64,000 bases of DNA, from positions 11,094,125-11,158,124 of the forward strand of contig NC_061801.1 in the NCBI RefSeq assembly GCF_021462225.1, written 5' to 3'. The number at the start of each line of letters is the position of its first letter. Positions within the stretch are counted from its first letter, which is position 1. Below, piece after piece: positions 17,001 through 28,779 of the stretch. The position numbers and the translations under genes were made by a program. The DNA is from Girardinichthys multiradiatus. Its lineage: Eukaryota > Chordata > Actinopteri > Cyprinodontiformes > Goodeidae. The notes beneath the pieces were generated by a model. That model was not told the origin of the DNA. It searched no databases and saw only the letters and a list, made by a program, of their open reading frames with translations.

Positions 17001-20000
17001 CCCCACGGAATAATATTGCCACCTCCATGTTTCAAGAGGGCAATTGTGTGCTCTGGGTGATGTGCATTGTTAGTTTTTCTTCACACATAACATTTAGCAT
17101 GTAGTGCCAGAAAATTTAATTGTGGTCTCATCTGACCTAAGAACCTGCTTCCAAATGTTTGCTGTGTCCCTTACTACTCTTATGGAAAACTGCAAACAGT
17201 ACTTTCCATGACTTTATAGCTGTAGCATGACTTACCTCTTCTTTACCTTTAGATGCCATGATTTGTGGAGGGCACGAATAATAGTTCGGTTCTCATGTTT
17301 TTTCTACCTGAGCTTTGGATCTCTGCAGCTCCCCTAGAGTTACCATGGGCATCTTGATTGGTTCTCTCATACAGTGCTCTGTAGCACGTTGAAAGATTGG
17401 GATGTTTTAACCTAATCTGCTTCAAACGTCTCCCTAACTTTCTCCCTGGCCTGTCTGCTGTGTTCCTTTGTCTTCACGATGCTGTTTGTTCTCTAACGTT
17501 CTTCATCAAACATCTGAGGCCAGAAACAGAACAACTGCATTTATACTGGGATTCAGTTACCATGGGTGAGCTGTATTTACTAATTAGCTGACTTCTGGAG
17601 TCAATTGATAGCATCAAAGTTTATTTTCAGGGTATCAGAGTAAATGGGATTGAATAAAAATACCTGCCAAACTTTTCAGATCTTTGTTAAAAACATTATA
17701 CAATTTTCTTTGTACTGATCTGTCACATAAACTCCCAGCACAGTGCATGATGAATGGCACAGATCCGACATACACCACAATGATCATTTCTTTTAATATA
17801 GAACCCCAGTTAAAAATGATGTTGCGACGTTGTGTAAAACAGAAATGAATACGGAATACAATGATTTGCAAATCCTGTTCAACCTAATGCATTAAAGACA
17901 AGATATGTAATGTTCAAACTGATAAACTTTGGGTTTTTTTTTTAGCAAATATTCCCACATTTTGAATTTAATGCTTGCAACATGTTACAAAAAAGCTGGG
18001 TCAGGAGCAGCAATATATTGGGAAAGTTGAGGAATGCTCAAAAACCACCTGTTTGGAACATTCCACAGGTGAGCAGGTTAATTGGAAACAGGTGAGTGTC
18101 CGCAAGAGGGTGGGAAAGTGTGATTGTGACTGAGTGAAGATTGGGTCTTGGGCTGCCCCTTCTCCTGCATCATCTTAGCCCCCCATCAAATGCCCGGCCC
18201 ATTTCTCCCCCGTCACAGGTGTCTTTGCCCGCCGGTGCGTTGGTGGTTCTTTGTGTCCGAGGCTGGGTGCTTGGTTGTGTGCCAGCTCAGTCCCAGTCGC
18301 TTACTTGGCAGGGTCTGGTCCCTCTGGCTCTGTCGGGCCTCTGCTGGGTGGTGATGTTCCCTTGAGTCTTAGGTCTATGGGTCCATCGCTGGATCTGCTT
18401 CGGCGTAGACGGCTGCCAGCGGGGCCAGTGGGCTCGTTGCTGCAGCTCCCTGGGGTTTCAGCACTGTTGCTGCTGGGTGGTTCTCCCGGGGCTCCCCTCT
18501 GCTCTTCTTTGAGTGTGTGTGTGTGTGTGGTGGGGGGGCTGTTGGGTGCGGTAGTCCCGGCGGTGGTCCTCCCGGGGCTACTGTGCTTTTGGATGTCTAT
18601 TGCTCTGATCTCCTCTGTGTCTGTCTCAAGCGGAGCATTATAGGGTCAGCCCTAATGCTCCACTTGTGAAAGCAAATCTCACACAACAATTCTGAGTGCT
18701 ACTCTGCTGGACAGGAAGCGTTAAAAAAAGGGGAAAAAAAGGAAAAAGGTAAGTGTCATGATTGGGTATAAAAAGTAAGAATGGGCTAGGTTCACTACTT
18801 TGTCAACAACTGCGTGAGCAAATCGTCCAACAGTTTAAGAATGTTTCTCAACATACAATTGAAAGGAATTTAGGGATTTCATCATCTACAAACCATAATG
18901 TCATCAAAAGATTCAGAGAATCTGGAGAAATCTCTGCATGTAAGCAGCGAAGCTGAAAACCAATATTGATTGACCGTGACCTTTGACCCCTCTGGAGGCA
19001 CTGCATTAAAAGCTGTCATCATTCTTTAAGGAATTTCACCACATGAGCTCAGGAACACTTCAGAAAACCACTGTCGTTTAACACAAGTCATACAAGTGCA
19101 AGTTAAAACTCTACCATGCAAAGCAAAGCCATATATCATCAACACCCAGAAACACTGCTGGTTTTTCTGGGCCCAGACTCATCTGAGATGGACTGACGCA
19201 AAGTGGAAAAGTGTGCTGTGGTCTGACGAGTCCACATTTTAAATTGTTTTTGGAAATCATGGACGTTGTGTCCTCCAGGCTCAAGAGGAAAAGACTGTTG
19301 AGCAGCTGAAGTTGTTCATCAAGCAAGAATGAGAAAAAATACCACGTACAAAGCTTCAACAATTAGTGCCTCAGTTCCCAAACACTTATGGAGTGTTCTT
19401 AAATGGAAAGGTGATGTAACACAGTTGTGAACATGAACCTGTCTCAGCTTTTTTGGAAGGTGCTGCAAGCATCAAATTCCAAATGAGTGGATATTTGCAA
19501 AAAACTATAAAATTTATCAGTTTGAATATTAAATATTTTGTCTTTGTAGTGTGTTCAATTGCAATCAGATGAAACATCATTTACAAATCATCGTGTTTTG
19601 TTTTTATCTATGTTTTACACAACGTCCCAACTTCATTGGAATTGGGGTTGTAATTGGTTAATCTTTGAAAGGATTTTGTTTTCATAGATTTTTCATTACT
19701 ACTTCTTGTTTTATTGAGGTTTTTCAAATTGTAACGGGGAATAAACATGACCAACAGTTGTCATTGGCATTAATGTTAAAATATAATGGAAATGGCTCTA
19801 ATTACTTTGTGTCTCCTTTAAATCTACTGTCTTTTAAGTACATTTACTGATTTAGTCCACTGTAGTTGACTTATTTATCCACTAGAGGACAGTGTATACA
19901 AACAGTTAAGAAGGTTTAGGTCATTTAAGCTTTAATTTACGTCAGATAAATATTTTATTCTTAAAGTCTTGATTTTACTACTTAGAATTCATCTTAAAGG

Positions 20001-21762
20001 AGCTAAATTATCTATTTAGAATGAACAAAGCTTGGACATGCGCTTTTAACACTTACATGTAGAATTATAATGAAAATGTTTGCCAGATGATGTGAGCCGT
20101 CAAGCTTTAATTAAAGATCCAATGACCTTCTGGAATTTCAGGAAAACCACAGCCATTCGTCTACCACATCCCCCAGGAGTTCTTCAACGCCCTGCAGCAA
20201 CGTCTGTCACTGGGATCTAAGAAGAGAAGACTTCCTAACCTCACAACAGGTGAGTGTTTATTGTATCATGTTGAACAGAAATGCCTTGCATAAAGGAGAT
20301 GTGAAATGAAATATATAAACCTCATTCTCAGTGTGAAATACGGTGGTAGCAGCATCATGCCGTGGGGAGGTTTCAGCAGACTACAGAAGACTTAAGACTA
20401 GGGCAAAGGTTTGCCATACAGCAGGACAACGACCCTAAATGCACAGTCAAAACTGTAATAGAATGGTTTAGATTAGAATCAAACATGTGTTGGAATGGCC
20501 CAGTCAAAGTCCAGGTCTAAATCCAGTTGAGAATCTGTGACAAGACTTCGAAATGTATGTTCAGAGATGCTGTCTATTCACATTTGCTGAACCTGAGCTA
20601 CTTTGTAAAGAAGAAATGGGTAAAGGGTTCAGCTTGTGGATGTGCAAAGCAGTTAGAGACACGCTCCAAAAGACTCGCACCTGCAACTGCTACAGAAGGA
20701 TGTTCAACAAAGTATTGACTGAATAAAAATGTACGTCATACCTCTCAGGTAATTGTGAAAAAAAGTAAAACTAAAGCTAAAAGCCTAACTTGTGTGAATA
20801 CCTATCTCTTCTTCTGCTTCCTTTTGTGGAGTTCAGCATTTGTGAGGAACGATGGTCTTCCCCTGGGCTCCTTCTCCAAGTACACCTGGAACATCACCAA
20901 CCTGCTGCACGTCAAACACATTTTCGACACTCCGGAGGTAAATTCTCATATTCAAAAAGCAATGCTTTTCGCTAGAGGAGGAAGCACATCCTGGATCTTT
21001 ATAGAAAACTGATTATATAATTATATTATCCAGATGCTTAAACTATAGGTTGTGTTTATATTGCTTAAAGAGTAAAATTAGATCTCAAAACCCATCCTGC
21101 ATGCCCTAACTGGCACACTGTGGGGTCAAGAAGAAATTGCTACTCTTTAAGCTGTTTGATTGTGATCAGTCTATTAGGTAGAAATCATTTTTCAATCAAC
21201 AGTGCTTAGATCAAGTACTTTGTTCACCAGCTGCCATTGGAGGTCACTCAGAGTTTTGTAAAGAACCTAGATGGCTCTTACTCCCGCTTTCACCTCCCCG
21301 GGCCGCTTCCTGAGCCAGAATCATTAGATGGCTATAGGACGGACCGTCCACAGGCCATTCGACCGATGGAGCACCGCACTTTCCTCAAAGCCGGTACGTG
21401 AATTTCCTTATTTTTTGTTTCTAAAAGCCCTGCCAGAAAAATAGCTTTTGGTCTGCTCATTTTTATTTTTTATTTTTTGTCTATTCTGCTTGTTTATGTC
21501 CCCACCAGGACCAAGCTCTGGGGATCAGAAGGAGTCCAGCCCCTTCGTGATCGAGTGGACCCCTGACGTTCTGCCCCGCTGCCAGATGGGAGAGCTCAGG
21601 ATCAGCTTTGAGTTCGGCCACCAGCAGAGCGGCCAATCAGAGTGCCAGGAGAAAGTGGGCGGGACGGAGAAAAAAAGTTGCAGAAAGTCTGATTGTTCTC
21701 AGACCAAAGTCCCAAAGGCTGCCGAGGTTCTTCAAGTGGTTGTACAACAGTCGTCACTGTAA
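14013..21762 (+). CDS. C2orf42: C2orf42 homolog, uncharacterised zinc-binding-like protein (8 coding exons)
   Basis: Conserved vertebrate protein of unknown function. Exons read by eye: 14013-15057, 15748-15840, 15997-16074, 16292-16396, 20142-20249, 20837-20937, 21231-21393, 21509-21762. They stay in frame and give about 648 residues (human about 574; the excess is mostly low-complexity Ser/Lys-rich sequence). Matches to the human protein as I recall it: [103 protein letters not shown]. Cysteines in KCPQCG and SCKNITCG near residues 60-82 suggest an N-terminal zinc site (a putative treble clef). The start is the first ATG after an acceptor near 13964 and precedes the conserved block. The donor of the first coding exon (GTACAG) is weak but is the only phase-compatible choice seen. 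It follows tia1 in the same orientation, as in human. Confidence 0.92.
15130..15747. other. intron 1 of the C2orf42 homolog (coding-exon numbering)
   Basis: AT-rich, with no exon seen. A TGAATAAACAG motif near 15545 could act as an intronic poly(A) signal and yield a short isoform ending after the first coding exon; this is inference. Confidence 0.35.
16470..17740. mobile_element. repeat family A copy (degenerate DNA transposon) in C2orf42 intron 4
   Basis: Begins near a TACAACCACACTTTAATG-type terminus followed by TATGTGATAGACCAACACAA. It holds the core TTAGCTCCATCCATCTTC and GCCACCTCCATGTTTC and ends in the matching GGGTATCAGAGTAAATGG and AACTTTTCAGAT block. The same core recurs near 20.3, 24.9, 48.8, 50.1, 59.3 and 60.3-62.2 kb. 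No intact transposase. It accounts for much of the 3.7-kb intron 4. Confidence 0.65.
17799..19652. mobile_element. TIR-bearing DNA transposon remnant, interrupted by a retroelement
   Basis: The ends are inverted copies of each other: GACGTTGTGTAAAACA with ATGATTTGCAAATC on the left, and the complement GTTTTACACAACGTCCCAAC with an ACAAATCATCG block on the right. The inside has the typical TGATTGGGTATAAAA block and an eroded ORF at 18762-18956 that resembles a transposase HTH ([20 protein letters not shown]), but the transposase is not intact. It lies in intron 4 of the C2orf42 homolog, next to the family A copy. Confidence 0.7.
18101..18747 (+). mobile_element. GC-rich retroelement fragment inserted in the transposon at 17799-19652
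   Basis: A GC-rich 647-bp block interrupts the older transposon. It is bounded by the near-identical 10-mers GGTGAGTGTC (18091-18100) and GGTAAGTGTC (18748-18757), read as a target-site duplication. It ends in an A-rich tail (18721-18747), so it points to the + strand. The open frame at 18251-18643 is low-complexity and probably not a gene. The family is not identified. Confidence 0.6.
20290..20735 (+). mobile_element. repeat family A fragment in C2orf42 intron 5
   Basis: Carries the complement of the family core (GTGAAATACGGTGGTAGCAG, CATCATGCCGTGGGGAGG) and downstream phrases such as AAATCCAGTTGAGAATCTGTG. Degenerate, no ORF of note. Confidence 0.6.
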
Positions 21763-23500
21763 ACATCACATGGTGAAAAACAAAGCATGTTACCAGCATA
21801 TGAATCCATGTTTGTTTTAATGATATGCAAAATATGTATAACAGGTTTCTCTGTGCTTGTCAGTCCAGACTTGATAAATGCTTCGTCAAACGCAAAATAC
21901 CTTTACTAATGGAAAAAAGCACAAACATCTAATGTTTATTTTTTACCATTAACTTTTTTGGTTGACCTTTCAAAATATTAAAATAATATAATAATTTCAA
22001 AACTTTTTTCCACTTTTGTAAATTTGATTCCTTGAGATTATAAGATATTCTCCCCCAAACGTTTAACATGTTTTAGTCAGTCCTGTTTGGAAAAGTAATG
22101 AAGGGGATTGTTTTCACTTGGAGAACATAAGCAGTACTTCACAGAAATTTCTGCAGATCCATCAGCAAAAGATGCATAAAGGGATGTATTTCTCAAAGAG
22201 GTTGCACACTAAGGCAACCAGGTTAGTGCAGTGTCTTTTATTTCTACAGATTTGTTTGGCATTCAGTTAAATTAAAGGTGAAAACATTATTTATTATTGT
22301 CTCATTTGTTCTATCAAAGTAACCTATAAAGGGATGTGAACAAGTTTGAGGTCCACTGTATGCACAACAGAACATTTAGTTTCACACCTCTGGTTTGTTG
22401 GCACTGTTTAATCAAAGAGATTTAAAAGGACAAATGTATTTTTACTAGAAAAATAAATAATCATGTGTTTTGTCAGGATGATTATTTCAACACTTTACAC
22501 CATTATTATGCTACCCAGAACTTTGATCCAGATAAAAATATTTGGATCGACCCAGAGTCCTGTTGATGTCAGTGATTTCCCGGGTTTCATCTGCAGGAAA
22601 TCACGAGCTTCACATTATCTATTTCTGTCAACATCTTTGTCTGGTCTTTGATTTAGTATTTTTTTTTTACTTAATAATAACATTTTCTTCTTTCAAAGTC
22701 AAATACTAAATTCAAATGTAGATAGTTTGTTTTTATATTTATAGACACGTTTTATTATGAAAAACATCTGCAAAAAACTGAATAAATATGGTTGCTTATT
22801 AATTCAAATATACAAATAAACAATAAACAATTGGAATAATAAAGAAATGTAAATAAGCAGATTAGCTTTATATGTGTACATAACAAAATACATAGCATTT
22901 TTAAAATTAAAAAAACAGAAATATTTGCACTAAAGGTATGTATGGAAAACAGAAAAACCCAAACATAATCACAAAGAAACAATCCACAAAAAATATCATA
23001 AAATGATTTTAAATAAATACATTAATGTATAGTAGAAAAAAACCTTTTTGCAATATTTAAATTATTTATATTTTTAAGAAGTAAAAAATATTATATTTAG
23101 GACTTTTATTGGCAGATAAACACTAAAACACTCCCTTTTTTCTACATTAAAAAACTATCTTGTTTTATTAAAATAAAACAATATGTATTTTGTTCTTTAT
23201 ATATTGTTTATATATTTAGAATAAAAATATAAAGTGTTATATCTATAAGGATAAATGATAGTTATGTACAGTTTGGAAACACTTGAACTATCTAATAATG
23301 CTTCATCTCTTTGAAGCACTAGGCCTAATTCAGAGGGAGTGACAGTTTTTCTCCAGCAGATGGCAGCAGATGGCTGCTCCTCCAACAGCTGAGGGCTGAC
23401 TAACAGCTAAACCAAACCAGAGACTGAGAGAATAGACCACATAAGAAGTGATTACAAGTTGAAAGGATGTTTTCTCCACATTTAGAAATGGGTAACTACA
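21763..23500. other. C2orf42 3'UTR and AT-rich intergenic DNA
   Basis: The 3'UTR of the C2orf42 homolog starts here; its end is not resolved. From about 22640 to 23330 the sequence is very AT-rich with poly-A/T runs and no coding exon. No known mobile element was recognised. Confidence 0.45.
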
Positions 23501-23849
23501 GAATAAAATTCCTCATATAACGGTTTCGATATAGAGTAAACTGGCTGATTTGGAGTTTTTTTTTTTTTTATTCCTTCCTTCTGGACATCATGAAACAGCC
23601 AGTGCAGTGCGCACAGACTGTGTGGTACATCACTGAAAACATCACAGGCTTCCAAAATGGGCCCAAATGTTCTTGAATTAATTAAGATTACAAGTTAATA
23701 ACATGAGCACAGAACATCAAATTAGATGCACAGCTCGGAAATAGCTTCTCACACACAGCGTCTTTACATGAGGGGTGTGGGCGTTAAAATAAAAAACACA
23801 TAGTGCCAGCTCAAGGCCCCCTCTTCCCTCGCAAGGCCCCCAGGACATA

Positions 23850-24031
23850 TCAGCATGAGTACAGCCTCTGCTTGCGCAGGGGGCCGGGCTTCCCAGACAG
23901 ATCAGTTAGCTGTTTGTGTAGCCTGTCAGTCACAGAGATGGCAGACGCATCGATTCTCTCCTGGAAGGAAAAGCGTGCACATTCTGGCACAGAGACGTCC
24001 CTCATCAACTGAAAGATGTGCTGGCAAAGGC
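23850..24031 (-). CDS. candidate terminal coding exon of an unidentified minus-strand gene
   Basis: The minus-strand frame is open from a good acceptor (pyrimidine-rich tract, CTCTCAG|G at 24032/24031) to a stop at 23850-23852. It encodes about 60 residues that include QHIFQLMRDVSVPECARF, FQERIDASAISVTDRL and a basic C-terminus GKPGPLRKQRLYSC. GC content is higher than the flanks, and an AATAAA signal on this strand lies near 23570, about 280 bp after the stop. Together these support a real last exon. I do not recognise the protein. The upstream exon is not found; it may lie between 24.0 and 28.3 kb or beyond the gene at 28.5-44.1 kb, which would then be nested in its intron. Confidence 0.45.
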
Positions 24032-24859
24032 CTGAGAGAGGCGGAGGAGGAAGCATGCAGAGTTGGACAAAATGCTTTATAAAAACTATTATGTACTCTT
24101 ACATGAATAGCATCAAATAAAAATGCCTCTTTATGCAAATTATTCAAATAATTTGTCAGTTTTTCAAAATGGCTGAGCCATTTAATGTCTAAACAATATA
24201 TAGAGAGACATTGTGCCATTTGTCCTAGCTAGGAATGTCAACAGGATGCTTTCAAGTTGACAAGATACAAATCTATTCTCACTCTGGCAGCTTGTAGTTT
24301 CAGCATCCTCATGGCTCTAATTAGGTGACTCAGGGGTCAGAACCCACTGCACGCAATCACTGGAAACAAAAAACAGGGAAAATGCTGATCATCAGTTGCA
24401 AAGTTCAACGTTTTCTGGCCCAGATGACTGAAAAACATTCTCTGAGCCTGTTGGGAGTCTCACATATGAAATATTTTACACCTGCAACAACAACACGTGC
24501 AGTGATCTGACGTGCAAGACAAGAGGGAGACAAACCTGCCAACACGTAGCGTACCTACCAACTGGGCTGGGCAGACTGACTGGACTTCTCAACACATTCC
24601 CGATTGCTGACAACAAACTGTGACATGAATCATTTCCACCGCCTAGAAACAAACTCCACTCAGCCTGCGTCTGCAGGAGGTCATTAACCAGACAGAGACA
24701 TTACCGTCCATCTGAGAGCAAACGCTGAAGGACACCAGAGCTGCATCTGTCAGTCCTTGAGTCAACCATCCAAATCCAAAGCTGATCGAGCCAGATCTCG
24801 ACATCTCTTCATGAGTTTACAGAACTGATATTGACTTGTACTAGGAGGGTCAAACCAGC

Positions 24860-25200
24860 CCTGAATGACAGATGAAGTCAGTCTTGTCACAGATTCTCAA
24901 TTAGATTTAGGTCTGGATTTTGACTAGGCCATACTAACATATGAATATGCTTTGATTATTGTATCTCTAGCTGTTTGTTTAGGGTAGCTGTCCTGCTCGA
25001 AGTTGAACCTCCACCCCAGTCTCAGGTCTTTGCCTCTAACAGGTGTTCTTACAGGATTGTCCTCTATTTAACTCCATCCATGTTTCCACCATCTCTGACG
25101 TGCTTCCCTCTCCCTGCTGAAGAAAAGTGTCCCCACAGCATGATGCTGCTACCACCATGTTTCACAGTTGGAATTGTGAAACACAAATGATCCTGTGTAT
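24860..25200. mobile_element. repeat family A fragment
   Basis: Shows TCACAGATTCTCAATTAGAT, then GGTAGCTGTCCTGCTCGAAG and the core TTAACTCCATCCATG with CCCACAGCATGATGCTGC. Decayed, non-coding. Confidence 0.65.
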
Positions 25201-25209
25201 AGTCACATT

Positions 25210-27030
25210 TAATCACTTCCTTTCAAACTAGAGGTCTCTATGCTTTTCACATTTTCACAGTATTGTACTATTGTATAGTATATTGCAGTGGCACAAAATG
25301 ATGCACTAACGTACTTTCAGTATAGCCATATCATGAGCACAGACGAAGTTATCACAGTGTCCAGCAGGAATCCCCCAATAAATCTGTTTAGGAGACTGGT
25401 TGCTGTAAAAGAGAGGTGGTTGTGTGGAACCATTGTCTTCCTGTTTTAGTAATGTCTACCTTGAGAGAAAAGCATTCAGCTGTCATTGCTTCGCATCAAA
25501 ATGGGCTCACACTTAAAGAAACTGTTCCTAAGAACATTGGAGCTGAAGGAGAAACTTTCAGGACTATCATCTCAAACTTCAAGGTGAGGATGTTCAGCTG
25601 CAGTAAGAAGGGCTTTAGTTGGAGTGTGTCCTACTAAGGAAAAGGAGGAACCGTGTTGCCACTGGTTCAGAGCTTACTTAACACTGGCAGCAGATGGATC
25701 TACACACAATGAAATATAAATGCTTCTCAGTACAGGACAGAAATGTGTGCAGAAAGTGTAAACATGTTAGACCCACAAAGCACAAGATAAATAAACGTTT
25801 CATTTTGCTCTGACATACTACAATATGCACCAGTGGCTGTAAAACAGTTACAACTTGTTTTTGATTTTGAGAGGAAAAAGACATTTATTTGTCAGCTGAG
25901 ATGGAAGATGCCCATGATGAGAAACATAACAATAAAAATCAACCTCAAAGAAGTGCTCGAAACAAACAGATACCATTTTACTTTCTAGTTTTCCTCATTG
26001 GGAAGAAAATAACTAAAAAAAAAGAAAATACTCCTTGGTATTTCTTCAATTGATTCAGAGCCAGAAGAAGGTTTTTTGAGAATTTGATTTGGGGACTTTC
26101 CACCCTAGTCGATCATCACACCTCCAGTAATATCTCCATTGTATTCACACTTAGGCGTTTCATACCCATGGCTGATTTAGATGTAAAAATATCTTTCATT
26201 CAACTAAGACTTTTGTGTCTGATGGGAAGTGAGAGAAGCATCTTTCAGGAAATAATTAAACAATCTGAAAGCAGTCTCAGTTCTGAAGTAAATCACTGCT
26301 CTTTTATTGAAATTTATTTAAAAATGGCATTCTCAATATTAACTTAAAAATCTTTACTGACATTACATGACTCAGAACCCTTCCTGCACGTTTCCACTGG
26401 TGTTTTGACTAATTATCTTTGATAAAGAAAATATAAATGCAAGTATTTGAGGTTGGAAGGCCCCCTGGTGTCACTCTGATCATTAGCGTCACACATTCTC
26501 AAACAGATTTAAATCAGCACTCCAAAACTTTAATATTACTTCCAGTCAAGGAAACATATTGGTGACATTAAAAGATAACTTTAAACCTAAATCTGACAGG
26601 GGTATGTAGCATTTTAGGTTGATCTGTAAAAACCATGTTTGAGTTTTTGTGCATTGTGCATCCAACATTACAGATTTTACAGTTTACAGCTAAACAACAG
26701 TTTATGGATTAGTTTACTGCTTATTTTGCTCATGCTTTGGGCCAACTCTGACTACATCTATGGTCCCTCAACTGAGAAAACAAACTCTTATCTGCAATCT
26801 CATTATTCCAAACTTGTGATCCACGAGTCAATGGAAATGTCTGATGAATCTTGGTTATTGAGTAAAAAGTTGACATCTGGAATATCTCTGTACTGAACTC
26901 ATAAAAACAGAGTTCATACTTTCATAATCTTCATATCCTGTTGTAGTGGATCTCCTTTTGTGAAACTCAGCTGCTACACTGCATCATTTAACATGGCCTT
27001 TCTAGTTCAATGATACACGCAACCACCCCG
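25210..27030. other. non-coding stretch, no gene seen
   Basis: No exon supported. The short frame 25416-25637 contains a weakly HTH-like segment (EKHSAVIASHQNGLTLKE), possibly an eroded transposase N-terminus, but the resemblance is slight. Confidence 0.3.
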
Positions 27031-27039
27031 CACCCCTCC

Positions 27040-27330
27040 TCCCTTTCTGCCTGCCTTCAGACTGCTTCCTAATGGTTGGGCTGAGCGGAGTCATCATCAG
27101 ATCCATCAGGGCACAGTCATTGCCTGAGGAAACATGGGCCAATTATGGCCATAAATAATAATAGGCGAGCGCATCTGGCATTATGACTGATGGCCCTTCG
27201 CACAGCTCATTTACATGGCTTTTGTGTGGCCATCAGCAGCTTTGCTCCGGTGTGATGCACAGAAAATGAGCCTTTCAGAGAACATTGTGGGATTCAATGG
27301 AGGAAAAAATGGCACCAGAGTGAAACTTCA
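27040..27330. promoter_or_regulatory. candidate conserved non-coding element
   Basis: Non-repetitive, moderate GC content, with homeodomain-like TAAT and AT cores (CCATAAATAATAATAGG, CTCATTTACATGGC) and no open exon. It resembles vertebrate developmental enhancers by composition only. Conservation could not be tested here. Confidence 0.3.
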
Positions 27331-27562
27331 GTTTGAACATGGACAGGAAACATGCATAGACAGAGTATAAAGACATCTTAATTGTTTCTTTTTGATCTTG
27401 CCATACATGCACATAGACTTCCTGCATGTGTGGAGGCTTGTGGCCTGTCTGTCCTTGTGTTAGACAAAGAGTAGTTCATCCATCAGCATCAATTACCCTG
27501 ACATAAAGGGAGATTGATGGTGTCTGTGTGGTCAGGTAACAAAACGACCAGCTCACACACTC

Positions 27563-27564
<2 letters not shown>

Positions 27565-27597
<33 letters not shown>
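27565..27597. repeat. (AC)n microsatellite
   Basis: Pure AC dinucleotide run of about 33 bp. Confidence 0.97.
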
Positions 27598-27598
<1 letters not shown>

Positions 27599-27604
27599 CC
27601 TTGT

Positions 27605-27970
27605 TAAACTCCCACAGCAGGACCGCAAGTAGTTGACTGGGTTGTGGGGTCCACCCATTCTAGTGGTCCTAGAACTATGAAAAAAATCAGGCAGATCCCA
27701 AAAAAAATCTACATATTAAAAGTCACGTTCAATATGCAAAATTTCAAACTTTATTTTACATGTCTGTTTTTCAATCACATGTGGGGCCAGTTTCTAACAT
27801 TCATACTTTGCAGGACCCACCTTCACACACGTTTGATTTTTAGTCAGTTATGGGGCTTGCTTTTAATGTTCGAACGTTAAGAGGTCCATCTTTACACACA
27901 TAATTTTTTTAGCCAGTTATGGGGCTTGCTTTTAACATTTAACTCTTGTTAGGCCTTCATAAAGATTTGC
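27605..27970. repeat. CA-repeat-associated degenerate repeat (GGGG-TCC/GGGGCTTGC units)
   Basis: Units of roughly 80-100 bp recur: GTTGTGGGGTCCACC, CATGTGGGGCCAGTTTCTAAC, AGTTATGGGGCTTGCTTTTAA (the last twice). They adjoin the AC tract. Similar GGTCC/CCCCAC-A units occur in the introns near 39.6-41.0 kb. Confidence 0.5.
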
Positions 27971-28561
27971 TTTATCTTTAAATTAGGATCTATCAAATTC
28001 AATCCCAACCCTAATCTAACCCAAACATGCATTTGTCAAGACTTGATTGTTTAATGGGAAAAAACCTTAAAATTTTGTTAGTGTTATTAATCCTTTCATC
28101 TGGCTTAATAGACTAGATATATATTGAAATGTGCATTCTTAAGTACATCTGTCATTATTCGATTGTGGTGCATTTTTCCTAGTCACAGCCTTAATATTCT
28201 TCCATTTGTTTAGGCATACAGGTCAATTTTTTATATATTTACAATCTTCATTTTAGCCAACTATAAAATACACATGATTTACTATTAATCATGAACTGCT
28301 TGAGTCAAAATTTAAAATGGACACATTACAAATGTAGCCACTGAATAAAGGAACTTTATTTTGAGCTGCACATGTTTTATTTCAACATTTTAGCACTGAA
28401 TGTGCCATTTAAACATTTCCCATATTTCTTCCTCAGAACATGTATCAATAAACTGAAATATACTTTGTTTGAACTTTGTCCATAAAAATTACAAACAAAT
28501 AGTAAAGAACTGGTGAAACAGGACCAGCCATGTGTTTCTACCTCTGTTCAGGGAAGCTCTG

Positions 28562-28779
28562 TCACTCATATTTTCTCCTCATGGTGGTTATTCTGTTTTT
28601 GACAAAGTACTTAACTGCTCTCCAGTCTCTTTTACTCAGTGCTTGTGGTTCTGCAGCAATGCATCTCTCACAGTCAAGCTTACCAGGAACCTGATTTGTC
28701 AATATGTACTTCCTTAAATGTTTATTTACAGCAGCACATTCCTCTGGGGTCCAGCTTCTTTTCACAACTTTTTCTTTAC
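28562..28779 (-). CDS. last exon: Myb/SANT-like, cysteine-containing C-terminal module
   Basis: Encodes 72 residues to the stop at 28562. The pattern [52 protein letters not shown] has spaced tryptophans as in Myb/SANT helices and a C-x2-C pair. I recall this arrangement at the end of other fish recombinase-like proteins of unknown role, which supports linkage with the large exon upstream. A DNA-binding role is inference. Likely poly(A) signals (AATAAA on this strand) lie near 28356-28381. Confidence 0.75.

Noticed and set aside
18141..18643. Open frames of up to 130 codons rich in Gly/Leu/Pro/Val
   Set aside because: They lie in a GC-rich retroelement insertion and have low-complexity content.
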